From the NCBI GenBank assembly GCA_028140765.1, contig JAOIOX010000007.1, positions 1 to 39,297 of the forward strand: a DNA stretch of 39,297 nucleotides, given 5' to 3'. The notes beneath the pieces are model-generated. The model saw nothing but the letters and a program-made list of their open reading frames with translations. It made no database searches and was not told where the DNA came from. The position numbers and the translations under genes were made by a program. This document shows positions 10,698 through 20,444 of this stretch, in pieces. Positions within the stretch are counted from its first letter, which is position 1, and each line of letters begins with the position of its first letter. The DNA is from Prochlorococcus sp. AH-736-N03. Lineage in GTDB: Bacteria > Cyanobacteriota > Cyanobacteriia > PCC-6307 > Cyanobiaceae.

Positions 10698-12728
10698 ATG
10701 CCACAAGCTTCAGAAATTGCCTGGTTAATTCCCGTTTTCCCACTTATTGGAGCAGTGCTTTCTGGCTTAGGACTAATAAGCATTAATAAGAAAATTAATA
10801 ATTCAAGAGAAATTGTTTCCGTAGGTCTGATTTCTTTCGTTGGAATTTCTGCGGTAATTAGTTATAAAGCTTTAATTGAACAAGTTAATGGTTATCAATC
10901 AGTAGAAAAATTATTTGTATGGGCCAATGCAGGGGATTTCACAATTCCAATGGGATTTGTCCTTGATCCTTTGGGTAGTTTAATGCTTGCGTTAGTAACT
11001 ACAATAACTTTGCTGGTAATGATTTACTCTCATGGTTACATGGCGCATGACAAAGGATATGTCAGATTTTTTACATATTTAGCATTATTTAGCAGTTCAA
11101 TGATGGGATTAATAATTAGCCCGAATTTATTAGAAATTTATGTTTTTTGGGAATTAGTTGGCATGTGTTCTTATTTATTAGTTGGTTTTTGGTATGACAG
11201 GGATGGCGCTGCACATGCCTCACAAAAAGCATTTGTTGTTAATAGAGTGGGAGACTTCGGTTTATTACTAGGAATTCTTGGCCTATTTTGGGCAACAAAT
11301 AGTTTTGATTTTAATGAAATAGCTACTGGAATTTCTCAAGCGATATCTGACCATTCGATACCCATTTGGGCTGCTTTATTACTTTGTTTTTTAGTTTTTC
11401 TAGGGCCAATGGCTAAATCCGCTCAGTTTCCTCTTCATGTGTGGTTACCTGACGCAATGGAAGGTCCTACACCAATTTCTGCACTTATCCATGCTGCAAC
11501 AATGGTTGCAGCAGGAATTTTTCTTGTAGCAAGACTTCAACCTTTGTATTCAATATTCCCCTCTATTCAGTTCATTATTGCTTTAGTTGGCACCATTACT
11601 TGTTTTTTAGGAGCCTCTATAGCCTTGACTCAAATGGATTTAAAAAAAGGTCTAGCATATAGCACAGTTTCTCAGCTTGGGTATATGATGCTCGCAATGG
11701 GTTGTGGAGCACCAGTAGCAGGAATTTTTCATTTAGTAACTCATGCTTGCTTTAAAGCAATGCTATTTTTGGGATCTGGTTCCGTAATACATGCTATGGA
11801 AGAAGTAGTTGGTCATCAGCCTGTATTAGCTCAAGACATGAGATTAATGGGCGGTTTAAGAAAAAAAATGCCATATACAGCAACAACATTTTTAATAGGT
11901 TGTGTAGCAATTAGTGGAATTCCCCCATTGGCAGGTTTTTGGAGTAAAGACGAGATACTCGGAAATGCTTTTATATCATTTCCAGCTTTTTGGTTTGTAG
12001 GACTTCTAACAGCTGGCATGACTGCTTTTTATATGTTTAGGCTTTATTTCTTGACATTTGAAGGAGATTTCAGAGGGGAGAATATAGAATTGCAAAAAGA
12101 GCTTCTAATAGCCTCTAAAACAAACCTAGATGAAGAAAATGAAGAAGAGCAAGAGGAACATGAAGAACATGGCTCTATTCATGAGTCACCCTGGTCAATG
12201 ACATTTCCCTTGGTATTTTTAGCTGTACCGTCTGTAATTATAGGTTTTATGGGACTTCCCTGGGATAGTAAAATTGCAAATTTACTAGATCCTGAAGAAG
12301 CAGAGACGGCTGCAAAAGCTTTTGAGTTAAAAGAATTTTTGCCTTTAGCACTGGCGTCAGTACTTATTGCATCAGCTGGAATCATTATTGCTTATCAAGC
12401 ATATTTTGTGAAAAAAATCAATTTATCAGTTTTATTTGCCGAAAAGTTTCCTAGCATCAACCGATTTTTATCAAATAAATGGTATCTAGATGATATTAAT
12501 GAAAAACTTTTTGTTAAGGGTAGTAGAAAACTTGCTAAAGAAGTTTTAGAGGTTGATTCTAAGGTTGTTGATGGCGTAGTAAATCTTACTGGACTTGTAA
12601 CTTTAGGTAGTGGAGAAGGTTTAAAATATTTTGAGACTGGTAGAGCTCAATTTTATGCGCTTATTGTTTTTGGAGGTGTAATTTTACTAGTTGCTATATT
12701 TGGTTTTCAATCTCCTCAAGTATCTTAA
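10698..12728 (+). CDS. ndhF: NAD(P)H-quinone oxidoreductase subunit 5
   Basis: NuoL/NdhF signature (FWELVGMCSYLLVGFWYDRDGAAHASQKAFVVNRVGDFG, FPLHVWLPDAMEGPTPISALIHAATMVAAG). Confidence 0.96.
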   Translation: MPQASEIAWLIPVFPLIGAVLSGLGLISINKKINNSREIVSVGLISFVGISAVISYKALIEQVNGYQSVEKLFVWANAGDFTIPMGFVLDPLGSLMLALVTTITLLVMIYSHGYMAHDKGYVRFFTYLALFSSSMMGLIISPNLLEIYVFWELVGMCSYLLVGFWYDRDGAAHASQKAFVVNRVGDFGLLLGILGLFWATNSFDFNEIATGISQAISDHSIPIWAALLLCFLVFLGPMAKSAQFPLHVWLPDAMEGPTPISALIHAATMVAAGIFLVARLQPLYSIFPSIQFIIALVGTITCFLGASIALTQMDLKKGLAYSTVSQLGYMMLAMGCGAPVAGIFHLVTHACFKAMLFLGSGSVIHAMEEVVGHQPVLAQDMRLMGGLRKKMPYTATTFLIGCVAISGIPPLAGFWSKDEILGNAFISFPAFWFVGLLTAGMTAFYMFRLYFLTFEGDFRGENIELQKELLIASKTNLDEENEEEQEEHEEHGSIHESPWSMTFPLVFLAVPSVIIGFMGLPWDSKIANLLDPEEAETAAKAFELKEFLPLALASVLIASAGIIIAYQAYFVKKINLSVLFAEKFPSINRFLSNKWYLDDINEKLFVKGSRKLAKEVLEVDSKVVDGVVNLTGLVTLGSGEGLKYFETGRAQFYALIVFGGVILLVAIFGFQSPQVS

Positions 12729-12789
12729 TTACAATTGTGTGTCTTCACTGTCCATTGGGGTGAAAAAATACAGAAAATTTCTAGACTTT

Positions 12790-12814
12790 ATTTAAGATAA
12801 ATTTCTTCTTAAAT
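12790..12814 (+). repeat. Inverted repeat abutting the ndhD TTG start
   Basis: ATTTAAGA-N9-TCTTAAAT, perfect 8-bp arms (12790-12797/12807-12814). Confidence 0.5.
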
Positions 12815-14454
12815 TGAGTACTTATTTTTATACGCATTTTGCGACACAAATGTTGGGAACTTTGGGAGCTGGATTGTCTAATTTTCCTTGGTTATCTGCT
12901 TCAATTTTATTCCCAATTGGTAGTGCATTTGTGATACCTTTTTTCCCGGATAAAGGGGATGGCAAAGAGGTGAGATGGTTTGCATTGTCTATTGCATTAA
13001 TAACTTTTTTAATAACTGTAGGTTCATATATAAATGGCTTTGATATTAGTAATGAAAATGTTCAACTTAAAGAAAATATTAGTTGGCTCCCCGATTTAGG
13101 TCTTACTTGGTCTGTTGGCGCTGATGGCATGTCTATGCCTTTAATATTATTGACTAGTTTTATAACTGCTTTAGCAGTTCTTGCTGCATGGCCAGTCAAG
13201 TTCAAACCGAAGTTATTTTTCTTTTTGATATTGGTTATGGATGGTGGGCAAATCGCTGTGTTTGCTGTGCAAGATATGCTTTTATTCTTTCTAACTTGGG
13301 AACTTGAGTTAATTCCGGTTTATTTATTACTGGCTATTTGGGGTGGCAAAAATCGACAATATGCAGCAACAAAATTCATTATTTATACAGCTGGCAGTTC
13401 TATCTTCATTCTTCTTGCAGCTTTAGCCATGGGTTTCTATGGTACAGAAATTCCTAATTTTGAGTTTTCTCACTTGGCAGCTCAAGATTTTAGTCAAAGA
13501 TTCCAAATATTATGTTATGTAGGACTTTTAATTGCATTTGGTGTGAAACTACCAATAGTACCTCTTCATACTTGGCTACCAGATGCTCATGGAGAGGCTA
13601 CAGCTCCTGTTCATATGCTTTTAGCAGGAATTTTATTAAAGATGGGAGGATATGCTCTTTTAAGATTTAATGCGCAATTATTACCCGTTGCTCATGCTCA
13701 ATTTGCCCCATTATTAATAGTTCTAGGGGTTGTCAATATAATTTATGCTGCATTAACTTCTTTTGCTCAAAGAAACCTTAAAAGAAAAATTGCATACAGT
13801 TCGATAAGTCATATGGGTTTCGTTCTCATTGGCATAGGGAGTTTTAGTAGTCTTGGAACAAGCGGAGCTATGCTGCAAATGGTCAGTCATGGATTAATTG
13901 GAGCAAGTTTATTTTTTCTTGTTGGGGCCACCTATGATAGAACAAAGACTCTTAAACTTGATGAAATGAGTGGTGTAGGACAAAAAATGAGAATAATGTT
14001 TGCCCTTTGGACTGCATGCTCCCTGGCTTCCCTCGCTTTACCTGGTATGAGTGGATTTGTTTCCGAATTGATGGTATTTACAGGATTTGTTACTGATGAA
14101 GTGTATACACTTCCTTTTAGGGTAGTGATGGCCTCTTTAGCTGCTATCGGTGTGATACTTACTCCTATTTATCTACTTTCTATGTTACGAGAGATTTTCT
14201 TTGGTAAAGAAAATCCTAAATTAATCGAAGAACGAAAACTTATAGATGCAGAGCCAAGGGAAGTTTATATTATCGCTTGTTTACTATTGCCGATTATCGG
14301 AATAGGTTTGTACCCAAGATTAGTAACTGAAAGTTATATTGCATCTATAAATAATTTGGTTGATCGGGATTTAACTGCAGTTAATGGTGCAGTAAAAACA
14401 AATATTTTTTCAGGAACTAAAACAAACGATATTCTAAAAGCTCCAACAATATAA
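12814..14454 (+). CDS. ndhD: NAD(P)H-quinone oxidoreductase subunit 4 (TTG start; in-frame ATG alternative at 12850)
   Basis: NuoM/NdhD motifs ([53 protein letters not shown]); follows ndhF. Confidence 0.95.
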   Translation: MSTYFYTHFATQMLGTLGAGLSNFPWLSASILFPIGSAFVIPFFPDKGDGKEVRWFALSIALITFLITVGSYINGFDISNENVQLKENISWLPDLGLTWSVGADGMSMPLILLTSFITALAVLAAWPVKFKPKLFFFLILVMDGGQIAVFAVQDMLLFFLTWELELIPVYLLLAIWGGKNRQYAATKFIIYTAGSSIFILLAALAMGFYGTEIPNFEFSHLAAQDFSQRFQILCYVGLLIAFGVKLPIVPLHTWLPDAHGEATAPVHMLLAGILLKMGGYALLRFNAQLLPVAHAQFAPLLIVLGVVNIIYAALTSFAQRNLKRKIAYSSISHMGFVLIGIGSFSSLGTSGAMLQMVSHGLIGASLFFLVGATYDRTKTLKLDEMSGVGQKMRIMFALWTACSLASLALPGMSGFVSELMVFTGFVTDEVYTLPFRVVMASLAAIGVILTPIYLLSMLREIFFGKENPKLIEERKLIDAEPREVYIIACLLLPIIGIGLYPRLVTESYIASINNLVDRDLTAVNGAVKTNIFSGTKTNDILKAPTI

Positions 14455-14463
14455 TTTTTTAAA

Positions 14464-14488
14464 TTAATGCAATATTGTTTGGCATTAA
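14464..14488 (+). repeat. Inverted repeat between ndhD and scpA
   Basis: TTAATGC-N11-GCATTAA, perfect 7-bp arms. Confidence 0.45.
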
Positions 14489-14577
14489 ACTAATTAAAAG
14501 ATATCTTGTGAGTAGATTTTATCTATTTCAAAATATCTTATTTCAATCCTATTGATAGGCAACAATTAGGCCCTAGA

Positions 14578-15399
14578 TTGTTGATTAAGTTTCTCCAAGA
14601 TGCTGCAGGCAAAGGTGAGCTTGATCCATGGGATATTGATGTAATAAGTGTAATTGATAGTTTTTTAGAGCAATACTCCCATACTTTTAATCAATCTTCA
14701 AATAATCAAATCTCATATCATAAGGATTTAGCTGAGACCAGCGAAGCATTTTTTGCGGCCTCCGTACTAGTTAATCTTAAGGCTCAGGTTTTGGAATCTG
14801 ATGTTTTTAAAGAAAATTCTTCTGATTTTGAAGATGAATTTGACTTGGATGATCAAGATTGGATTGATAAAGAGTTTGATATTCCAAAATTTCCTGAAAA
14901 ATATCTTAGGAGAAGATCAATTGCACAACCAATTCTCAAGCGTACAACAACATTAGGAGAACTTGTAAGTCAGTTAGAGTCTATAGCAGAAGTTATAGAA
15001 ACCCAAGATCTTCTTCTCATGAAGAGAAAAAGAAATAAAAAATATTCTGATAAAGCTTTAATTTCTCAAGTAAAATCTCTAGCACATCGCGAGAAACTCC
15101 CAGAAACCACTAAAGCATTAGGGAAATTTATTGATGGATGGGAAAAAGCATTACAATGGACAGATTTTGAATATTTAGTAAAGAAATGGCAAACAGTAGT
15201 AAAAAATGATTTAGATAAAGATCGTTTGGGAGTTTTTTGGGCTTTGTTATTTTTATCATCTGAAAACAAAATTGAAATTAAACAAATTAATTCCTTATAT
15301 GGTCCAATTCAAATTAAAAGAATAATACCTGATGGTGGCTTAGCTCAATTGCCTATAGAAAATCTTGAAGTGAGTAATGCCTCTTCATCGGCTGCTTAG
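14578..15399 (+). CDS. scpA: Segregation and condensation protein A (start codon uncertain)
   Basis: LIKFLQDAAGKGELDPWDIDVISVIDSFLEQY and C-terminal winged-helix VFWALLFLSSENKIEIKQ. Confidence 0.82.
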   Translation: MLIKFLQDAAGKGELDPWDIDVISVIDSFLEQYSHTFNQSSNNQISYHKDLAETSEAFFAASVLVNLKAQVLESDVFKENSSDFEDEFDLDDQDWIDKEFDIPKFPEKYLRRRSIAQPILKRTTTLGELVSQLESIAEVIETQDLLLMKRKRNKKYSDKALISQVKSLAHREKLPETTKALGKFIDGWEKALQWTDFEYLVKKWQTVVKNDLDKDRLGVFWALLFLSSENKIEIKQINSLYGPIQIKRIIPDGGLAQLPIENLEVSNASSSAA

Positions 15400-15446
15400 A
15401 TGCTTCATAAGCAATAACGTATAATTTAAAAAATGGTTTTGTATTT

Positions 15447-16625
15447 ATGAAGGCAATGATACTTGCGGCTGGTAAAGGCACACGTGTTCAGCCTATTACG
15501 CATGTTATACCGAAACCGATGATTCCGATTTTGCAAAAACCTGTTATGGAATTTCTCTTGGAACTTTTAAGAGAACATAACTTTAAGGAAATAATGGTAA
15601 ATGTTTCACATTTGGCTGAAGAAATTGAAAATTATTTTAGAGATGGGCAAAGATTTGGAGTAGAAATTGCTTATAGTTTTGAGGGAAGAATTGAAGATGG
15701 AGAATTAATAGGTGATGCTTTGGGGTCAGCAGGAGGATTAAAAAAAATTCAGGATTTTCAAAGTTTTTTTGATGAAACTTTTGTTGTTTTATGTGGTGAT
15801 GCTTTAGTTGATTTAGATTTAACTCAAGCTGTTAAAAAACATAAGCAGAAAGGAGCTATTGCCAGCTTGATAACAAAAAAAGTAACTAAAGATCAAGTAT
15901 CAAGTTATGGTGTAGTAGTTTCTGATGAAAATGGAAGAATAAAGGCTTTTCAGGAAAAGCCAACAGTTGATCAAGCTTTAAGTGACTCTATAAATACAGG
16001 AATTTATCTTTTCGAACCTGAAATTTTTAATTACATACCTTCAGCAGAGAAATTTGATATTGGAGCTGATCTTTTCCCTAAACTTGTTGAAATGGATTTA
16101 CCATTTTTTGCATTACCAATGGATTTTGAATGGGTAGATATTGGAAAAGTGCCTGATTATTGGAGTGCTATTAGAAATGTATTACAAGGAAAGGTAAGAC
16201 AAGTGCAAATACCAGGTAAGGAAATAAAACCAGGAGTTTTTACTGGTTTGAATGTAGCGGCTAACTGGGAAAAGATTAATATTACCGGACCTGTTTATAT
16301 AGGAGGAATGACTAGGATCGAGGATGGAGCAACTATTATTGGCCCCTCAATGATTGGACCAAGTTGTTGCATTTGCGAGGGAGCAACTATAGATAACTCA
16401 ATTATTTTTGATTATTCTAAAATTGGTAAAGGAGTAAGACTTATGGATAAGTTAGTTTTTGGTAAATATTGTGTTGGGAAAAACGGAGATCATTTTGATT
16501 TGCAAGATGCATCTTTAGATTGGTTAATTGCAGATTCAAGAAGATCTGACTTGACTGAGCCATCACCACAGCAGAAAGCTATGGCAGAATTATTAGGTAC
16601 TGATTTGATTAATATTCCAGACTAA
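15447..16625 (+). CDS. NDP-sugar pyrophosphorylase / mannose-1-phosphate guanylyltransferase-like nucleotidyltransferase
   Basis: MKAMILAAGKGTRVQPITHVIPKPMIPILQKPVMEF N-terminal NTP-transferase motif; C-terminal hexapeptide repeats. Confidence 0.9.
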   Translation: MKAMILAAGKGTRVQPITHVIPKPMIPILQKPVMEFLLELLREHNFKEIMVNVSHLAEEIENYFRDGQRFGVEIAYSFEGRIEDGELIGDALGSAGGLKKIQDFQSFFDETFVVLCGDALVDLDLTQAVKKHKQKGAIASLITKKVTKDQVSSYGVVVSDENGRIKAFQEKPTVDQALSDSINTGIYLFEPEIFNYIPSAEKFDIGADLFPKLVEMDLPFFALPMDFEWVDIGKVPDYWSAIRNVLQGKVRQVQIPGKEIKPGVFTGLNVAANWEKINITGPVYIGGMTRIEDGATIIGPSMIGPSCCICEGATIDNSIIFDYSKIGKGVRLMDKLVFGKYCVGKNGDHFDLQDASLDWLIADSRRSDLTEPSPQQKAMAELLGTDLINIPD

Positions 16626-17499
16626 GATCAGCTTTTTCAATAATATCAGGAATTAAATGCTCTGCTTTTACCGCCATTAGATGAACACCATCTGCGATAT
16701 TAATAAAATCATGAGCTTGTTCAGCTGCAATTTTAATACCTTCTTGTAAAGGGTCTTTAGCATCTTTAAGATGATTTAAGATACTTTCAGGGATGTTTGC
16801 TCCTGGAACGTATTTGTTTATAAAGAGAGCGTTTTTGTAAGACTTTAATAGGAAAACACCGGCAATTACAGGCATTTCAAGAGGATTGCTTATTTTTTCA
16901 CAAAAATCTATCAAATTTTCTTTTTCCATAATCATTTGAGTTTGTATAAATCTAGCTCCAGCCTCTTTTTTCTTTCTCATTCTATTTTCTAAACTTCTTT
17001 TATTTCTGCAACTAGGATCAGCTGCAGTACCTGCAAAAATAGATGTCTTTTTATCGGAAAGTTCTCCGAGAGTAGGATCAATTCCTTGATTGAAAGCCTG
17101 AATTTGTTGAAGCAATCTAACTGACTCAAACTCATGTACGGCTTTAGCGTCATGCTGATCCCCAGATTTTACTGAATCACCGGTAATGCACAAGATGTTC
17201 CTAATTCCTAAAGCATTTGCTCCCAGAATGTCTGATTGTAAAGCAATTTTATTACGATCCCTGCAAGAAATTTGCATTACTGGTTCTATCCCATTTTCCA
17301 GTAATAGTTTGGACATTGCCATGCTGCACATTCTCATTACAGCTCTGCTTCCATCGGTAATGTTAACAGCATGTACCTTATCTTTCAAAAGTTGTGCTAT
17401 CTTAAGAGATCTTATGGGGCTTCCACCTCTTGGCGGCATTAACTCTGCCGTTATTACCTTAGATCTTTTTTCTAAAGTCTGCTGAAGTTTTGATTTCAA
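16609..17499 (-). CDS. metF: Methylenetetrahydrofolate reductase
   Basis: ITAELMPPRGGS, AVNITDGSRAVMRM, GIRNILCITGD MTHFR-family motifs. Confidence 0.88.
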   Translation of the reverse strand: MKSKLQQTLEKRSKVITAELMPPRGGSPIRSLKIAQLLKDKVHAVNITDGSRAVMRMCSMAMSKLLLENGIEPVMQISCRDRNKIALQSDILGANALGIRNILCITGDSVKSGDQHDAKAVHEFESVRLLQQIQAFNQGIDPTLGELSDKKTSIFAGTAADPSCRNKRSLENRMRKKKEAGARFIQTQMIMEKENLIDFCEKISNPLEMPVIAGVFLLKSYKNALFINKYVPGANIPESILNHLKDAKDPLQEGIKIAAEQAHDFINIADGVHLMAVKAEHLIPDIIEKADLSLEY

Positions 17500-17576
17500 T
17501 TGCTTTTGTTTCCTAGTTGGTTAACAAGTGTACTGAGATTGCTAAACTTAATTAATATAAAAAAGGAACTGTTTAA

Positions 17577-17855
17577 ATGCAAATGGTTGAAGAAGAAGTA
17601 AACAACATTGATATGATGGGTCTCTCAGCAAGAGAGATGGAAATCATTGATCTCGTAGCTGATGGGCTTACAAATCAAGAAATTGCGGTAAAACTAACTA
17701 TTAGTAAAAGAACTGTCGACAATCATGTAAGTAATATGTTTACAAAAACTGGATCTAAAAATAGAGTAGCACTTTTGAATTGGGCAATGGACAACGGCAA
17801 GATTTGTAGAGATGGATTTAATTGTTGTACACTCCCAGATTCTGATCAAGATTAG
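17577..17855 (+). CDS. pedR: Small stand-alone LuxR-type HTH regulator, PedR (Ssl0564)-like
   Basis: 92 aa; LSAREMEIIDLVADGLTNQEIAVKLTISKRTVDNHVSNMFTKTG LuxR HTH with no receiver domain; C-terminal Cys77, Cys83, Cys84. Confidence 0.7.
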   Translation: MQMVEEEVNNIDMMGLSAREMEIIDLVADGLTNQEIAVKLTISKRTVDNHVSNMFTKTGSKNRVALLNWAMDNGKICRDGFNCCTLPDSDQD

Positions 17856-18006
17856 TATTACCATCTATTTTTTTTGTATCATTAACCAAATCCATTAGAC
17901 AATAATTTGTAGAGCCTAATTCGAAGAGTTCAGCATATGCAATACATGCATCCTTGTCTGAATCAACAAATCTCAATATTCCTTCTTTGTCGTAAAGACC
18001 ATACAT
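17818..18006 (-). CDS. Short conserved-looking hypothetical protein (62 aa)
   Basis: ORF of 62 aa in otherwise empty space, convergent with pedR and overlapping it by 38 bp; clear coding-like composition at the N-terminus. Confidence 0.6.
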   Translation of the reverse strand: MYGLYDKEGILRFVDSDKDACIAYAELFELGSTNYCLMDLVNDTKKIDGNTNLDQNLGVYNN

Positions 18007-18071
18007 CTGATGTGAGTAAAAAATAACTTTTCTTAAATATAAAGAAAATATAAAGTATCAGAGGCTCCTTT

Positions 18072-18103
18072 GACTACTTTCTTTTGAAAGTTGTTAAGTA
18101 GTC
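18072..18103 (-). repeat. Overlapping, mutually exclusive inverted repeats across the CYTH gene stop codon
   Basis: GACTACTT-N16-AAGTAGTC (18072-18103) and ACTTTC-TTTT-GAAAGT (18076-18091) share bases. Confidence 0.45.
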
Positions 18104-18571
18104 TTCTTTCCACTCCGAAAAAGGATTATTAGCGAGATTGAAATTGGAGTAATGAGTTAGTCCAGTTATTTCTTTTGAAATGAAAGATGGAAGAAATAAA
18201 TCTTCTTCTTCGTTGGAAAGTTCAATTTCTGCAATTTTAAGAGGATAATTATTTTCTTTAAAGCAATCTATAATCCAAGATTTTTTTTCAATTTCTAAAA
18301 AGAATCTATCTTTTTTAATTGTATTTGAAAGATTTGAAAGGATTGTTTTAGCGTCGCTTCGTGGAATGGAGTATTCAAATTCAAAGTTGGTAAAGCCCTT
18401 GATATGTTTTTTAAGTGTAATTTTAGAGTTTTTGCCTATAAGCCTTACCCTAATAATCCAACCATCTAAACTTTTGGATAAATATCCTTGTTCAATATAA
18501 ACTTTTTTATTTATGAATTTTTTCCAATTATCATTTTTTACAAGAAATCTTCTTTCTATCTCAAAGGCCAT
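18074..18571 (-). CDS. CYTH domain protein (triphosphate tunnel metalloenzyme, adenylate cyclase/thiamine triphosphatase fold)
   Basis: N-terminal EIERRFLV signature, then YIEQGYLS, IRVRLIGKNSKITLKK and FEFEYSIP. Confidence 0.85.
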   Translation of the reverse strand: MAFEIERRFLVKNDNWKKFINKKVYIEQGYLSKSLDGWIIRVRLIGKNSKITLKKHIKGFTNFEFEYSIPRSDAKTILSNLSNTIKKDRFFLEIEKKSWIIDCFKENNYPLKIAEIELSNEEEDLFLPSFISKEITGLTHYSNFNLANNPFSEWKEDYLTTFKRK

Positions 18572-19483
18572 TTAATTTTTGAAATTTTTTGGAGACAAAT
18601 CACCTTTCCAATCTAGTTTTTTTATTAAGGTATTATAGTAACTTGTGCTTTTTTTAAACTTTATTATTTTGCAGGGTGATTTCCCTTTCTTGATCTCACA
18701 ATAATAATTTTCCTTAATGGTCATACATTTTGAACCATCAGTCCATAATTTAATTTCCCCTTTACTTTTTTTTACTGGCTTAATGATTACCTTACTTGTA
18801 TTAGGTATGACGATTGGTCTACTAGCCAAACTCATTGGGCATATAGGGTTAATAATCATTCCATCTATACTAGGATGTACTATTGGACCTCCTGCAGCCA
18901 TTGAGTAGGCTGTTGAACCCGTGGTTGTAGATACAATCAATCCATCACCTTTATATTCATTTACCTTCTCATTATCTATTTCAATTTGTATTTGGTTTGT
19001 GGGAGAAATATCTTCTTCAACGGATTTAAAATAAAAATCATTTAAGGCGTTATAGCTTTTTATGATTTTTTTCTCAGAACTTGTCCCCTCAATACAAACA
19101 TTACAATTTAATCTATTACGCAAGTCAATTAAATATTCTTCGTTTTCAAGAATTTCAATAAAAGATTTGTCAAATAAAAATTCTTTCTCTTGAGTAAGAA
19201 ACCCCAAATTACCTCCAATATTAATACTCAATAAAGGAATATCATAATCAGCTAATGCATTTGCACATTTCAGGAAGGTTCCATCTCCACCAAGAACTAT
19301 GCCAATATTTGGTTGTGATTCTGAATTAGAAAAATATTTTTCAATTTCATCTTTATGAAAATTACTTTCAATCCTATTTGATTTAATATTTTTGGCTTTA
19401 AGAACTTCTTCACAGAATTTTGAAGCCTCTTGAGCTATGGAACTATCTGAACGATATACAATAAGCACTAATGAAAGTTTCAT
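18572..19483 (-). CDS. nadK: NAD kinase
   Basis: [43 protein letters not shown] motifs. Confidence 0.93.
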   Translation of the reverse strand: MKLSLVLIVYRSDSSIAQEASKFCEEVLKAKNIKSNRIESNFHKDEIEKYFSNSESQPNIGIVLGGDGTFLKCANALADYDIPLLSINIGGNLGFLTQEKEFLFDKSFIEILENEEYLIDLRNRLNCNVCIEGTSSEKKIIKSYNALNDFYFKSVEEDISPTNQIQIEIDNEKVNEYKGDGLIVSTTTGSTAYSMAAGGPIVHPSIDGMIINPICPMSLASRPIVIPNTSKVIIKPVKKSKGEIKLWTDGSKCMTIKENYYCEIKKGKSPCKIIKFKKSTSYYNTLIKKLDWKGDLSPKNFKN

Positions 19484-19492
19484 TTAATGCTT

Positions 19493-19813
19493 TTACCATT
19501 TTAATAAATTAAAACTTTCCATATCGACAGTCACCCTATTCCTATAAAGAGATAACAATATAGCTAATCCAACGGCTGCTTCTGCGGCAGCAACAGTAAT
19601 CACAAAAATTGTAAAAACTTGTCCTTGAATTAAATTATTATCAATATAGGAAGAAAACGCCATCAAGTTTATATTCACCGCATTGAGCATTAATTCAATG
19701 CTCATAAGAACTCTGACTGCATTTCTGCTATTTAATAATCCCCAAATACCAATGCAAAATAGTGCTGAAGAAACTATTAAAAAAGCTTGAAGAGGAATTG
19801 ATTCTAAATTCAT
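19493..19813 (-). CDS. ndhE: NAD(P)H-quinone oxidoreductase subunit 4L
   Basis: NuoK/NdhE signature ([36 protein letters not shown]). Confidence 0.95.
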   Translation of the reverse strand: MNLESIPLQAFLIVSSALFCIGIWGLLNSRNAVRVLMSIELMLNAVNINLMAFSSYIDNNLIQGQVFTIFVITVAAAEAAVGLAILLSLYRNRVTVDMESFNLLKW

Positions 19814-19831
19814 AATAAGAAATACAAAAGG

Positions 19832-20431
19832 TTAATTTTTATTTGTAAGTAATGGTTCTGATGATTTTTCAATTAACTCTTGATCAACAGGTAGTCCTGT
19901 CGAAATATCTTTGCTCATTACATCTCTTCTAGCTAAAACAATAGCCCCAATCATTGCCATTAAAAGTAAGACTGAAGCTACTTCAAATGGGAGTAAATAA
20001 TCACTAAAAAGATGTTCACCAATCCTAATAGTTGATTCTTCTCCAATAGAGTTTTGAGGACTTGATAAGCTCCATACATTGGTCAAGTCAACTCTTATTA
20101 AGAGGCTTAGAAGGGTTAAACATATCGATGTTGATATAACTCTTCTCGATTTAATATCACTAATAGGCTTTAAATCTTCTTTTTTATTGACTAGCATTAT
20201 TGCAAAAATTATTAATACATTCACTGCACCCACATAAACTAAAACTTGAGCTGCAGCAACAAAACTTGCATTTAATAGAAGATATAGTCCTGCAACACTC
20301 ATGAAAACTCCACCAAGCAGAAATGCTGAATAAACAATACTTTCGAGCAACACAACACCAAGTGCTCCAATAATGACAACTAAAGATAAAACTGTAAAAC
20401 AAATAAATTGTGTTGTTATGGCAATGGACAT
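19832..20431 (-). CDS. ndhG: NAD(P)H-quinone oxidoreductase subunit 6
   Basis: NuoJ/NdhG-like membrane protein (AGLYLLLNASFVAAAQVLVYVGAVNVLIIFAIMLV) between ndhE and ndhI. Confidence 0.95.
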   Translation of the reverse strand: MSIAITTQFICFTVLSLVVIIGALGVVLLESIVYSAFLLGGVFMSVAGLYLLLNASFVAAAQVLVYVGAVNVLIIFAIMLVNKKEDLKPISDIKSRRVISTSICLTLLSLLIRVDLTNVWSLSSPQNSIGEESTIRIGEHLFSDYLLPFEVASVLLLMAMIGAIVLARRDVMSKDISTGLPVDQELIEKSSEPLLTNKN

Positions 20432-20444
20432 AAATTAATGTGAA

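Noticed and set aside
17186-17485. 99-aa plus-strand ORF opposite metF
   Set aside because: Antisense shadow of conserved MTHFR sequence.
20184-20402. 72-aa Cys/Ser-rich minus-strand ORF
   Set aside because: Out-of-frame shadow of ndhG on the same strand; composition is a frame artefact.
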